A stretch of 64,000 bases of DNA, taken from NCBI GenBank assembly GCA_012934845.2, contig WNNJ02000487.1, positions 248,001 through 312,000 of the forward strand, given 5' to 3'. Shown piece by piece: positions 11,250 to 24,035 of this stretch. Each line of letters starts with the position of its first letter. The first letter of the stretch is position 1. The translations under genes were made by a program, and so were the position numbers. Below the pieces are notes generated by a model that worked only from the letters and a program-made list of their open reading frames with translations, searched no databases and had not been told where the DNA came from. The DNA is from Pomphorhynchus laevis (Eukaryota > Acanthocephala > Palaeacanthocephala > Echinorhynchida > Pomphorhynchidae).

Positions 11250-11915
11250 ATTATTAATGGGGAACTGCTATGTTATCATGTTTCAGTCGCTATTCCTCGA
11301 CCCAACTCAGCAGATGAGTCAATTTATTATCCATTAAAAACTTTCCGCTAGTGATTTTAAATTTATTTTTAATATTATTGTGTTAATTTATATATTTTAC
11401 TATTTTCTGTTTGATGGTATTTGTATAGTGACCTGGTCATCTTTACGATGATAATATTTTAATATTATTGTGTTGATTTATATATTTTACTATTTTCTGC
11501 TTGATGTTATTTTTATAGTAATCTAGTTTAAAATATGTATCTATTAAATTATTCAAATGATTTTGAAGAAACCCAATATCGTTACAAATTGTTGCAATTT
11601 TTAAAATTTCATTATTTAATGTATTATATTTTATTTTATAAACGTATGCATATGCTATCTATACGATACACATTAAAAGTAGTTTTAATTCATGTAAATT
11701 TAATTCATCAATATTGGTTTGATTAAGAATAAGATTATTTGAATAAATTTGTTCGCTTATTGAATAAAAATTATTAGAGTTAAATACACATATATCATCA
11801 ATGTATCGAAACATATATTTTATATCTTTATATATTTTAGATTTATTTTTTAAACAGTTATGAGCAAATTCATATTCTATAAAGCTTAAAAGTAAGTCAG
11901 CTATAACTGTGCTAT
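11250..11915 (-). pseudogene. Family P reverse-transcriptase fragment and partial core
   Basis: 11,257-11,330 is a partial core (GAACTGCTATGTTATCATGT). Between about 11,720 and 11,915 the minus strand encodes ADLLLSFIEYEFAHNCLKNK and MFRYIDDICVFNSNNF. The IADL(x)LS segment followed by a YIDD box is the reverse-transcriptase palm (motifs B and C). Downstream codons (EQIYSNNLILNQTN) lie in the same frame. The homologous fragment at 41.8 kb is also just upstream of a core. The clade is uncertain; the arrangement recalls Penelope-like enzymes, but I have no alignment to prove it. Confidence 0.6.
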
Positions 11916-12540
11916 AAAGATAAAGATAAAATAAATAAAATAATTTTAAGTAATAAATAATTATATAAGATTTTAAATAATTTATATTTATACAACGATA
12001 ATTAAAATTAGATAATATTAAATTATTAAATTAGATAATTATAACGATAATTGAAAAAAAGCAGAAAAATGATAATATTGTATTAATAATACATTTAAGT
12101 ATTTCTGACAGACGTTATATTACCAGAAAAACAATGTCTACAAGTCAACGCTTAAAGCTGTGGTCCAGGATCCAAAGCTGGCTACGATTGATTTTTAGCA
12201 ATAACAATTTATAAAATGACGCATTCCTGTTGGAATCCTGTGAAATATTCAGTTCCTTCGTTATCAACGGATACGCATTTGTGCCTTATATAAAGAATAA
12301 CTAGAAGGTCCACACGCAACAAGCTAGTAAAAACGCGCTATGTACCTAAGTTTCGTCTAGCATAGTGAAGAATTGCTGGTGTCATTATAGTTATCACAAA
12401 ATCAGTCGAAACGTACCATACCATGTCATCCGACTGACGATAACTGCAGGGTCGCTAGGAACGTCTCTCTCATAGTGATATATTAGACTCATTGAGCTGA
12501 TGATCAAAGTCCAGTTATTAAGAAGCAAATATGGATTATA

Positions 12541-13590
12541 TATAGTCCAGTCTAACTAGCAACACCATTCTGTATAAATGCCGTATTTCGAAAAAATCCC
12601 GGACCGTTGTCCACTCAGCACATCAATACACCACCATTATACATGCCGTATCCATTAAGGATCCAACGAGTGCAGCGACAATTCAGCAACAACCTCTGCC
12701 TAGTGTTTAAGGATGGTCCGCACAGCAATTCGATCTGGTAAAGAGCGTAAGCCTCAGACAATTAAGCAAAGTGTCGGAAACGCCTTTATTCACAATGTCA
12801 CACAGGCAACCGAAACGACCAGTGTGTACCTCATTCTACTGATGAGTGTTGCCGGGTACTCATCATTTCGATGCTGAAGTGGTCGTCTAGAAGTGACATG
12901 GTGATTGAAAGTCGTGAATCGAAGTCCAGTCTATCAAGCAACACCATTTAGTATAAATGCCGTATTTCGTAAGAAATCCTGGACCGTTGTTTACTCAGCA
13001 CATCCGTGCACTACTATTATACCTGCCGTATCCATTAAGGATCCAACGAGTGCAGCGACAATTCAGCAACAACCTCTGCCTAGTGTTTAAGGATGGTCCG
13101 CACAGCAATTCGATCTGGTTAAGAGCGTAAGCCTCAGACAATTAAGCAAAGTGTCGGAAATGCCTTTATTCACAATGTCACACAGGCAACCGAAACGACC
13201 AGTGAGTACTTCATTCTACTGATAAGAGTTGCCGGGTACTCATTGGTAGTCTAGAAGTGACATGATGACTAAGTCGTGAATCAAAGTCCAGTCTATCAAG
13301 CAACACCATGCTGTATAAATGCCGTATTTCGAAAAAATCCTGGATCGTGGTCTACTCAGCAAATCCGTGCACTACTATTATAAATGACGTATTCATTAAG
13401 GGTCCAACAAGTGCAGCGACAATTCAGCAACAGCCTCTGCCTTGTGTTTAACGATAGTCCGCACAGCAATTCGATCTGGTAAAGAGCGTAAGCCTCAGAC
13501 AATTAAGCAAAGTGTCGTAAATGCCTTTATTCACAATGTCACACAGGCAATCGAAACGACCAGTGAGTACTTTACTCACTTTGATATTGA
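12541..13590 (+). repeat. ~370-bp tandem repeat, about 2.8 units
   Basis: Three units phased by AACACCAT at 12,561, 12,940 and 13,312 (periods 379 and 372). Conserved landmarks: GTATAAATGCCGTATTTCG, GGATCCAACGAGTGCAGCG, TTCACAATGTCACACAGGCA. It is the same family as 8.3-8.9 kb but in opposite orientation. A 61-codon open stretch at 12,905-13,090 is confined to one unit and is not treated as a gene. The flanking 12,120-12,540 is unique-looking, unassigned DNA. Confidence 0.85.
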
Positions 13591-13880
13591 TTCGTTACTC
13601 CTTTGATATTGCGAGAATAATTCGGTTCTTTATCTTGGTCTGATGAAGATATATTATGCCTGGTGTTTATGCTTTCTTATGGGGAAAACTGATTTATTTA
13701 TTAGTCCACTATTGCTTTTTCCCAGGAAATGTGTAAATGTCCAAAGGCAGGTGTATTTGCCGACCTGGGACCCTATTTCTAGGGCAGGTGTATTTGACAC
13801 CTGCCCTGGTGTTTTTGGGCAGATGTCCCAGGATAGGTGTAAAGTGTGTCATATTCTCCTTTCTGCAATGAAATTTTAGT
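13590..13880 (+). repeat. Module M, copy 1, with hairpin minisatellite
   Basis: Begins TTGATATTGCGAGAATAATTCGGTTC and includes CCTGGTGTTTATGC and a G-rich stretch (13,745-13,840). The latter contains GGCAGGTGTATTTGACACCTGCC-type sequence, a hairpin with nine-base arms GGCAGGTGT / ACACCTGCC. Ends near TTTTTGTCGGAAACGATAC at 13,897. Further copies are at 15,030-15,120 (short) and 15,415-15,690 (full). Confidence 0.65.
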
Positions 13881-13940
13881 TTACATATTTTTTATTTTTG
13901 TCGGAAACGATACAAACACAGTTTATATATAAAATATTTA

Positions 13941-14850
13941 TTTTTACGTGGCAAATGCGTGCCCGCGCACGCTTACATGAATACAAAAGAATAAACAAAA
14001 ATCTAAATCATGTGTCGAGGAGGTGGTTACGGAGGCGGCATTTGAATGTAATAAAGGAGGGAGCGTAGTGTACGTCCATTGAAAGCTGATTCCAGGCGAG
14101 TGGGTCTGCGACGAGTAAGGATCAAACACCGTAGTTGTTAGAGTAATTGGGAATGTGGAGAAGAGGAAATTACGGGAACGCAATTATAGAAAGGTGGGAC
14201 GAGCATAGTCTAAGAAACGGAGGTTGTTGAACGATGGGTAGCGGACAGCGATGAAACGAAAAGTTACAAGAAGAAGGCGGATTTGTATGCGGATGTGGAT
14301 GGTGGGCAGGAGAGTTGGGCAAGTTATGTGAATGTGTGTTCAAAGCGACGGAGACGTAGGAGCACTTAAATGGCTGAGTTGATGATGCGTTGTAGGGGTA
14401 GGATTATGGATTTTGGAGAGTTGGCGAAAAGGTTGAGGCAGTAATCGATTTTAGGGAAAAGAATCAATGAAAGAATATACATACGGGAACGGAAATCGAT
14501 AAGCGGGCATATACGGCGGATGTCACAGAGAATTAAGTTAGACGAGCGGACCTTGTCGCGGACGAAGAGTTTAAGAGAAATGTGATCATCGAAATGGAAT
14601 CATAAGAAAGTTAGATTGTGGACAACGGGGATGATTGATGAGACAAAAGATACAGGGGAGGTGATATATTATGTTGACTGGGGATGATCCACATTATTTT
14701 GGACTTGTCTGGGTTAAGAACGAGATGAAGATGTAAGAGACGTTTGTAGATAGAAGAAAGACATTCGGAGGCAAAAATGCCGACATCGTGTATGCGATGA
14801 ACGGGTACATGAGCATAGATGAGGATGTCATCTATATGAGACATATAGAT
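13941..14850 (-). mobile_element. LINE-B, 5'-truncated 3' end
   Basis: The 3' end on the minus strand lies at about 13,945 (TTACGTGGCAAATGCGTGCC on +), the same terminus as the copies at 34.4 and 30.66 kb. The reverse-transcriptase end is recognisable at 14,611-14,844 (HIDDILIYAHVPVHRIHDVG, then CLSSIYKRLLHLHLVLNPDK), replacing the YADD box seen in the 35-kb copy by HIDD. The remaining frame downstream is interrupted. A short duplication of the GATGAGGATGTC segment at 14,817-14,905 marks the truncated 5' side. Confidence 0.8.
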
Positions 14851-15029
14851 GACATATATATATTTTCATATATAGATGACACGCATAGATGAGGATGTCT
14901 CTCCTCTGTATCATATATCCTTATATAGAGAGAGATGATATATATAACATAATTTAAGGTATTCACTGTTAGTGGGTTTATTCTATGCGAGTCGTCAAAC
15001 ATACAATGACTGGGCATACATAGCGACTT

Positions 15030-15700
15030 TGAATATTGCGAGAATAATTCGGTTCTATTTCTTTGTATGATAAGGATATATAGAATGCTGCCTGGTGTTT
15101 ATGCCTCCTCATGAGGAAAACATATATATACGAACGGGCATACAAATTGATCATATATTTGTAAGTGCTCGATATTCTTGAATCCTGCAAGAATTGAAGC
15201 AACCATTGTCTCACTAAGTTTTAAATCCATTTTCATCAATTTAGTTGTGCAACGTTGTATCCGTGTGAATGTTAAAGCGTGTGTTAACGCTCTTTAAGCG
15301 TGTGCTAAGATGCCTATGGATGATTATTGAAGTCACGGTACTCATGAGCTCCGTAAGAGCGAAATGTGTATTCCGCTGTTGAAGTTTGTCATCACACATA
15401 GGATAACTGGGCATACGTAGCGACTTTGAATATTACGAGAATAATTCTGTTCTATTTCTTGTTCTGATGAACATATATATAGAATGTTTCCTGGTGTCTA
15501 TGTCTCCTTGTGGGGACAACAAGGAGACATTGTGTCCTAGGGCAGATGTAAATGTCCCATGGCAGGTGTATTTGACACCTGCCCTTGTGTCCCAGGGCAG
15601 GTGTCCCTGGGAAGGTGTAAAGTGTGCGATATTCTCCTTCCCGCAATAAAATTTTAGTTTACATATTTTTATTTTTGTCGGAAACGATACAAACAAAAGT
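15030..15700 (+). repeat. Module M, copies 2 and 3
   Basis: Copy 2 (15,030-15,120) has ATTGCGAGAATAATTCGGTT and CTGCCTGGTGTTTATGCCTC. Copy 3 (15,415-15,690) has ATTACGAGAATAATTCTGTT, then GGCAGGTGTATTTGACACCT and the same GTCGGAAACGATACAAACA end as copy 1. Between them (15,130-15,415) is a stretch with GTTAAAGCGTGTGTTAACGC and a partly repeated GTGTGCTAAG; no gene recognised. Confidence 0.6.
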
Positions 15701-17006
15701 TTTTATAAATTTATTCGTGCTAATTAATTATACAGTATAATTAATCATCAAATATCATAAAGTTTCAACAAGACCAAAATACAAATGAAATATCACTAAT
15801 TTTGTTGAAAAAAGTTGTGAATAAAGTCCACTCGAAAAATATCTTCGAAATCCTGAGTAAAAAATGCGTGATAAATGCATCTTATAGCGATCAAAATTAG
15901 CAATATGTAATTTTTATATAAATTATATCCAAATATATTTATTATATTATATTATTATCATCATATTTGTACTGTAAGATAAAGCTTACAGTACAAATAT
16001 ACAATGCGTGTAATTCCCAAATAGTCGAAAGGAGATAGAAGCACATTTTAATCTATGTACATTAAAATGATGTTAACATTATGACGCAAAAATTCGATAT
16101 ATTTTGATATAATTTGATATAATTTGATAATTATAATTGTGTTTCTCCAAATTTTGTGAGTTCAATCACCGCGAAGCTTGAACAAGCTTTGTATATTTAG
16201 ATTAATCTTTAAAAGCTTATACAAAAAACACAAATAAAATTACTTTTGATTGAATGTATTAAATTTGAATAATTACATTTAAAATGCATTGATATTAATA
16301 ATTTGATATTATTAAAAAAATTAGTAACGCTTATATACGAATAATAAACGGATGTTTGAATGCTATTTAGCAACACTATTCAAATAATAAACATGAAGCA
16401 ATAGTTTTCAATAATATATTCGATGTGCTCTTATATTGTACATGTTGTTTAAACACACCATTTGAAAATGACTATTGCGATAGTCGAAATCTTTAATTTG
16501 TTTTCTTTCAGTGTTAAATGGCACTGTACAATATAAAACAATATTTGCTTGCATATTTGTCAAATGAATTCAGGATTTATTTATTTTTAATTCTGTAAAA
16601 TTAATGGCACAATATGATGACATTGATGGGATATCAAGGATGTCGGCATGATATAATCCATATAAACAAACAATAAATTGATTATTATAATAAATAGCAT
16701 TCAAATATTATTTACGTTATAATTGAATTAAATTGGCAGCATTACTTAATCAATTAATTAATTTATTTATTAATCAACATAGAATTAGTTTCAATAAAAT
16801 GTTTTTATTGTACAAAATCACTATCGTCATACATAGATTATATTCTATATTTTTAACTAAATAACGCTCAAATTGACTAGCTCCATATCGATCTTCAGTA
16901 TGCAAATATACTGAACTATATATGATGCTAAAGCAAAAAATGCTTTCCTATTTTCAAGTTAGATAATCTCTGAGCAAAGATTTACGATTATTTTGGAGCG
17001 CAGAAG
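15701..17006. other. Non-coding AT-rich stretch with a perfect hairpin
   Basis: No gene seen. At about 15,965-16,001 there is a perfect inverted repeat, TATTTGTACTGTAAG / CTTACAGTACAAATA, around a 6-nt loop. Confidence 0.55.
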
Positions 17007-17368
17007 AAATCGGAATAATCAAAATGTATAAATTTGAAGTAAATAAATACGCGTTATGGGAAATTGCAACAATACTTGTATAAAACAGCGATCCTATGGA
17101 CACTAGAACTATAAGGAATACCAATTTCTGATGTTTTAATAAAGATTATTTATTAATCTTTTTATCATAAATGTTTCAACTATTATTTAAATAATTTTCA
17201 ATAATCACAATCGAAATTTGAAACGCTTCAATAATAAATGCATTTAGCGAATTTTAGTGAAACTTACGAGACTAGTATCGAATGAATGCTTATTTATAAT
17301 CATGACAATAGACTTAATATATATTTATATTTAATATATTATACTTAATATTAAAAAAATATTTTTTT
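17007..17368 (+). repeat. 360-bp direct repeat, copy 1
   Basis: From AAATCGGAATAATCAAAATG to TTAATATTAAAAAAATATTT. It matches 21,687-22,047 with only a few differences (for example TACGCGTTATGG against TATGCGTTTATGG, and AATACCAATTTCTG against AATATCAATTTATG). No coding capacity. Confidence 0.85.
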
Positions 17369-17734
17369 ATAATATTCAACTATTATTAAAATAATTCAAA
17401 AGTATTGAATTTCAATTGTTTTCTAATATATTATTTAAAGCTAATATGACAAATAAATAGATACTATAATATTCATGTATAAGTTTTCATATTTACATTA
17501 TCATCACATATAAATATTATCATGTTATTTGTTTTAATATTTCTTTAATAATGTTTATTCAATAATAATTGTGCTTTACTGTTATCTGTATTTTATTGAT
17601 ATATTTAATGGTTATGTACACTAGTCTATTTGTTCAGTAATCATTTTAGTTTACAGAAAATAAAGTTGCGTTTAATTTTAAAAATTTTTAGACTTTTTAT
17701 AAAAACATCATTCCGTATCCAAATTCAATGTAAA

Positions 17735-18640
17735 TTAAGCAGATCAGATAACTGAGTCTGCGTATTTTATACTATATTAGTTGAAAATAAAGATAAATAA
17801 TTTTAAGTAATAAATAATTATGTAAGATTTTATACAATTTATATTTATGTAACGATAAAATATATTATTAAAATTTAAAATATAAATTAATTTTTATGAA
17901 TTGACTAATAAATAATACACAATGCACATGAATAAAGATTAGAGGTCATCATTAGGAACTGCTATGTTAACAGGTTTCGACAACTATTCATAATCATTTC
18001 ATTTTATGAGAATCATTTAATAAGAAATAGAAACAAAATTCATCAAAATTTCTTGTAAATTAGAAAAATAATAATGTCGTATCAATAATACATAGTTTCC
18101 GTATTTCTGACAGACGTTATATTACCAGGAAAACAAAGTCGACAAATCAATAATAACTTGTCAGTAGAACAAATCAGATCAGATAATTGAGTCTGTGTAT
18201 TTTATACTATATATAAATAAAAATAAAGATAAAAAATAAATAATAAAAAATAAATAATAAGGTTATTTAACCCCCTTATTAAATAACCTGATTTAATAAG
18301 GTTAAATAAGATGCTATACAGTTTATATTTAAATATCGATAACATTTAAAATTAAAATTTAAAATAAAAATCAATTTTAATGAATTGACTAATAAATAGC
18401 ATACCATGTATCAATAAGGATAAGAGGTCATCAAGGAGGAACTGCTATGTAATCAGTCTTCGGCCCCTATTCCTCGATGCAACGTAGAAGCGGGGACAGA
18501 TACATTCTAACGACGTGTTTACTCTTATGAAAATTACTTATCTAGTGTATATTATTCTAATATGTGGGGCTAAATGAATGCTAATATTGTAAATTTTAAT
18601 ATTGTTTAATATTTGGTTGATCCATTATTTGAAATAGAAA
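17735..18640 (-). repeat. Family P, two adjacent copies
   Basis: 17,742-17,990: terminus CAGATAACTGAGTCTGCGTA, flank, then a truncated core (GAACTGCTATGTTAACAGGT). 18,172-18,640: the same series with a core of the 10.86-kb sub-family (CGGCCCCTATTCCTCGATGC ... GCGGGGACAGATACATTCTA). The 18,100-18,170 segment between them (CTGACAGACGTTATATTACC) is the sequence beyond the terminus, also present at 12,108. Confidence 0.7.
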
Positions 18641-21600
18641 AAAATCATCAAACTTGCTTAAATATTATCATAGATATAATAATGTTATATATATAATTAA
18701 AAAATCGGCAAGAGATTATTAAAAACTGACTCGTGATATAACTTTAAAAGAACTATAATATTACAATGTATCTGGCAATGATGATGTTTTGGGTTTAAAA
18801 ACATAGACCAATACCCTGTTTAGCTACTTTGGAAATTTATAATCTTAATAATAACTATTTATTTTATATTCTCAATGAATTTATAAGTTAATATAACAAT
18901 AAATATCACATAATGATGTGGAAATTTCAAATAAATCAATTACTTATAATTAAAGATGTGATAATTAGGGTTAATTAATAACCTGATAATTAACAAATCA
19001 GGTCATTAATTAACTTTAATTAATGTTAATTAATATTAATCAAATTAATATCAAATTAAATTACAATGATAATTTTAATTAATGATGCGAAGCATCATTA
19101 AGTCAAGCGTCGCCATATGGTTAAGTTATAAATTTGTTGTTCACACAAAAAATATTAACTGATCAACGGAGAGAGTGAATATAATGTTTATTGAAATCGA
19201 ATTGTAGATAATTATTTTAAAAAATTGCTAATTATATGATGATTAATATATCGCAGAAGTTCAAACGATTAGGGAACAACTAATCGTTTAAATTTCTGCA
19301 TATAACTAGCAATTTTCTAAAACTGATTTAATAATTTTATCCTGATGATGATAATAGCTATCGAAAATTCGATATCAATAAAAAATATATTCACTTTCTC
19401 TTTTGATCATTAAGCCACATGGTTATTTCAGCAATTAAGTTAAAACATTAAATTAATATTAAATATAATTGAACGATTATAAACACAATTGAAATGCATA
19501 CCAATGTTGATTGTTAACAACTCTCATCTACAAAACAGCGACTATTGGCTTTCGATGAAACAGTTTGACCAATGGGAAATAATAATTAATTTTCTACGAT
19601 AACAGATTGTTCGTGTGTAGCTATTGTTTCAAATTGAAGACTGCAATTATATTTAAAATATTCAATTTATTTAAGAACTTCTTGAAAAGATTGTACAAGC
19701 ACAACACTTAAAAATACCAGTGGATATACATAATTCAATCATCCAGAAACGAATATTTCATTCATCCAGAAACAGAAAAATTGTATAAGAAAATTTTCTT
19801 TTTTAATTTTATTTTTGTATACAAAAGTGAAGTTAATAAGAATTTAAGGTTGTAATTTTAATTATTTATTAATTGTTTATTAATTATTAAATAGTTAAAT
19901 TAATTAAATTTATTAATTATTTGTTAATTTTAATAATTATTATTTTATTTATAATTTTTACATTAATGAATGCGATGCATGCACATTGATTCCTCAGAAC
20001 ATGAATTTATTATAAAAGATTATTAAATAATCTTTTATCTTTAATAAATAAAAAATAATAAATAATTCATCAGAACGGATAATATAATAAAAGTCTATAA
20101 TGAAAAATAACATATATAAATATAAAATACTTCTAAAAATATATATTTTATATATAAAATACTATATAAAGAATACTATATTTAATAAACTATAATGTTG
20201 CCATGTCTCCGTCAAAGATGGTGTTTAGGGTATATGAAGAGAAATCAAAAACCTTGTTTAGCTATTTATCCATAATAAATGAAAAATAATAAATAATTCA
20301 TCAGAACGGAAATATAATAATAACTTTAAATAGATATATATTTACTATATAAATAATAAATATTTCATAAATTGCAACTGATAACCTCAACATGATAATG
20401 CTTGAAATTTGGGTCGAAACATGTTTTAAGTCGACACACAGTTTCGTTTTACTATATATACACGCTATTAAATAATATTTTGAACAGAATAAATGTAAAT
20501 AAATAAAATATATTAATATGTAGTAATGATTCTAGCACTCTGAGAACTTATAATTTTGGTAGATTTAAGAGACATCATACAAACAAATCTAATATTTACA
20601 GAATTATGTTTAAGTTATAGTATTCTATTCAGCATACTACAACTTTATTTTTATCTCCACTAATGATTAATATTAAATATCACAAAATATGAAAAATATA
20701 ACATTAAAAAGACATTATAACATTATTATATTAAAGCATTAAGTTTATATTCGAGAAGATAAAAAGATTAAACATTATAGTTTTATACAAATACCCACAA
20801 TTTTCGTTCTAACACAAAGTATGTTAAATATCCCCTTATTTTATAAAATTAGTTTAACAATTAGCTTCGTTGATATTTAAGGCTGCTGAAACAACGGAAT
20901 ATTTATCTTTTACATAAAAAGAAATAGATTAAAAGACTTTTTATACAGAACAGTTTAATAAATACTTGTCAGTCATAGTTTTGTTCATTTATAGTCAGAT
21001 AACTTTGTTTCGTATTTTTGTGCAATTATAATCCTCAGTAGCATATTGACTAATAAAATTATTAATAATAAATTATTAAATTAAAATTAAAATAAAAATT
21101 ACAACATAACAAGTTGTAAACAAAATAAATTTAAATTGCTGAAGCATAAGGTTAGACACTTAATGTGAGATACTCTTGTTTCATATTTTCAATGAAATTA
21201 CAATAACACAAATTAAATTAAAACACAAAGTTGTGTCGTTCAATTGGCTTTGCAATTTAAAAACTGGGATATGCAATTTCAGACAACAATTACAACTAAA
21301 GAAAAACAATTCATGTATTTGTACAGTGAAGATCGCATCTCTATAATTAGTGAACATAGAATAGGCTAGTATTGAACATTATCAGTGTGCAATCACTTGG
21401 GAAAACCCCGACATATATGGTAGCGCCAAATTAATGAAATTTACCAATCCTATTAAAACAGCTCATAAAAATAGAGTAATTTCATCTCATCGATAACTAT
21501 CGCTTAATAGATACATTTGAAACTTGAAACTGATGTATAGTGACAGATGTTTTCAGGAGGATGGTATAAGATTTAATCACAAAGGCTTTCACTTTTAGTG

Positions 21601-21686
21601 GACAAAATTTCATCATGAAGTTTACACGTTATAGTGTCTAAATACATGGCTTGAAAGACAATCGAAATTTGAAACGCTTCAATAAT
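18641..21686. other. AT-rich DNA with a nested foldback
   Basis: The only structured item I see is the foldback at 19,158-19,410: outer arms GATCAACGGAGAGAGTGAAT and its inverse ATTCACTTTCTCTTTTGATC (imperfect); inner arms CAGAAGTTCAAACGATTAG and CTAATCGTTTAAATTTCTG around a 7-nt loop at 19,255-19,300. Another short repeated phrase, CC(T)TGTTTAGCTA, occurs at 18,810 and 20,252. No open frame or exon. Confidence 0.5.
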
Positions 21687-22047
21687 AAATCGGAATAATC
21701 AAAATGTATAAATTTGAAGTAAATAAATATGCGTTTATGGGAAATTGCAACAATACTTGTATAAAACAGCGATCCTATGGACACTAGAACTATAAGGAAT
21801 ATCAATTTATGATGTTTTAATAAAGATTATTTATTAATCTTTTTATCATAAATGTTTCAACTATTATTTAAATAATTTTCAATAATCACAATCGAAATTT
21901 GAAACGCTTCAATAATAAATGCATTTAGCGAATTTTAGTGAAACTTACGAGACTAGTATCGAATGAATGCTTATTTATAATCATGACAATAGACTTAATA
22001 TATATTTATATTTAATATATTATACTTAATATTAAAAAAATATTTTT
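21687..22047 (+). repeat. 360-bp direct repeat, copy 2
   Basis: Second copy of the 17.0-kb repeat. The 33 bp immediately before it (21,658-21,690, ATCGAAATTTGAAACGCTTC and on to AATAATAAAT) duplicate an internal stretch of the same repeat (21,889-21,922). The copy therefore begins as if its template were a tandem of about 230 bp. Confidence 0.85.
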
Positions 22048-22700
22048 AATAATATTTAATTATATTTATATGATAAAACAATTAATTTTATAATCTTAAT
22101 ATTTTATTTTATCCGGCTATAAATCTTGTAAGGTTAGTAGCTGCCAGGTTAGTAAATTGTGAGTTATTAAGCGATGGGTGGTTTTACTAATTGTTAATAG
22201 CAGCTTGGTAAACATATCATATTTATTTATATTAATATTTATTAATATAAATATGTTATATTAATATATAAATATATTATAAATATATTTATAAATATAA
22301 TTATAAATATATTTTATTAATATTTATCATATTATATTTCAATTCTTCTTAAGTGAAATTAGCAAGAATATAAGATAGTAGAGTTTGTTAGTTATTAATT
22401 ATTTACGTTCTAAATTATTTACGGTCGATAATGATTATACATGCCAATCTAGTAAGCTGAGATTTATTCAAGGAAAGTCACTAGGATATATATACATTCC
22501 AATGCACAAAGTCAATTCGTAGCCAATTTTTATAAACTAAAAATACAGGAACACAAGGGATCAAAATGCAAATTGTGTGATTCCATCTCTAATGATGATC
22601 TAATTAAGATCATCATTATATACTGATCATCATCTATAATGATAATCTATATAATTAAGTCACTTATTATATATTCAGTATATGCATATCATGATATGCA
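22048..22700. other. Non-coding AT-rich palindromic stretch
   Basis: Successive AT palindromes (TATTAATATAAATATG-like at 22,225-22,330; GATGATCTAATTAAGATCATC at 22,589-22,609). No gene. Confidence 0.5.
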
Positions 22701-22717
22701 TATATCATATATGCATA

Positions 22718-24035
22718 TATACTGAATATATGAGTAGCAGACATCATTTCACACATATTTGTCTCAACACCACGTGATTAATTTAAATTAAATTCGGATT
22801 TTGGCGGTATCGGCAACTGACGATTTGTAATTACGACGAAACGGTAAGCATTACGATTGCTCGTGTCAACTTCATTTGGTGTCTACAGATATGCAACTAA
22901 ACTACCTGACAAAATAGTTTATTTAGTACCAATCCTTGTTTTTACTAAAGGAAGTTACGGAGAAAAATTATAATCCTGATGGTACTCTGCTCGTTTTCTA
23001 CTGCCAAGCGAAGTCGAGAGCACATTTAAAAATGTACCTATGATTATGTAATGCTTTTGAAACTAATAATATCATTTTTTCGTGTAAATATATACGTATT
23101 CACTTTCATAACGAAACGAAAATATCGTTTCGTTAGTTACAGTAGTAGTTGTAATTTGAATAAAACGTGTCATTTCTGTGAATAATTCAATTTATCAGAT
23201 TACATTACTTGTGATTTGGGTTTCGTTCAACAAGTACATATTCAGCATTGACAATCAAACTACGTTTAACTTAAATAAGTAGATGAGGCAAATCAGATCA
23301 ATTAACTGAGTCTACATATCGTGACATACATAAATTTAAAAATTGTAAATGTCAAAATACTATTTTTTAATTTTTAGGATAAGATCATTTTATTTGTTCT
23401 AAAGTTGGTATTATTATCAACATCGTGTGGTGTTGGTAAATTCTCAAAGTATAGTATGTCAGTGGGATTTCCTGGTTGTGTATTTCCGAGCCCATTTGAT
23501 TGAATTTTAGATAATCTGTTCAAAACGTGTTCCAGGACGCATTTTGCAGGGCTCAAAACTTTCGATAATAACGTGAAAAATCCAAATCATGATGAAAAAT
23601 AATAAATTTTCTAGTTTAAAATAGAAAAGTTAATGAAAATCAATTCATACAGTGATATCATAATTATCAATCATTCAGTGACCCCTGCCTTTATGATCAC
23701 CAACGTTTAGTAGGAAATTATTATACCGTATAGGGTTACCTTATGCTCAGATTACCTTCACGATTTGCCTGCCAAATTTTAAGTTTTATTTTGTCTAGAC
23801 AATGTAATGGATGGTATTATATGGTAACGTGTTTATCTTGAGTCTTGTCAGGTAGTTTAGTTACACCCCAAATGAAGTTGACACGAGCAATCGTAATGCT
23901 TACCGTTTCGTCGTAATTAGGAATCATTAGTTGCCGATACCGCCAAAATCCGAATTTAATTTAAATTAATCATATGGTGTTGAGACAAATATATGTGAAA
24001 TGATGTCTGCTACTCATATATTCAGTATATATAAG
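22718..24035. mobile_element. Element with ~190-bp terminal inverted repeats, no transposase seen
   Basis: The left arm (22,718-22,915) runs from ATACTGAATATATGAGTAGC through ATTCGGATTTTGGCGGTATC and CATTACGATTGCTCGTGTCA to ACTAAACTACCTGACA. The right arm (23,848-24,035) is its reverse complement at about nine identities in ten. The inside, about 930 bp, has one 60-codon minus-strand open stretch (23,374-23,556) without family resemblance, and a family P terminus-like phrase at 23,287-23,315. It fits a non-autonomous DNA transposon or foldback element. No target duplication could be fixed because the outer flanks are AT palindromes on both sides. Confidence 0.7.

Noticed and set aside
12780-12880. 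Hammerhead in the ~370-bp satellite (ACTGATGAG and CCGAAACG both present)
   Set aside because: The boxes occur in circularly permuted order, stem II (GGCAACC with GTGTTGCC) needs a bulge, and no stem I could be paired. The second array adds no compensated changes that I can see.
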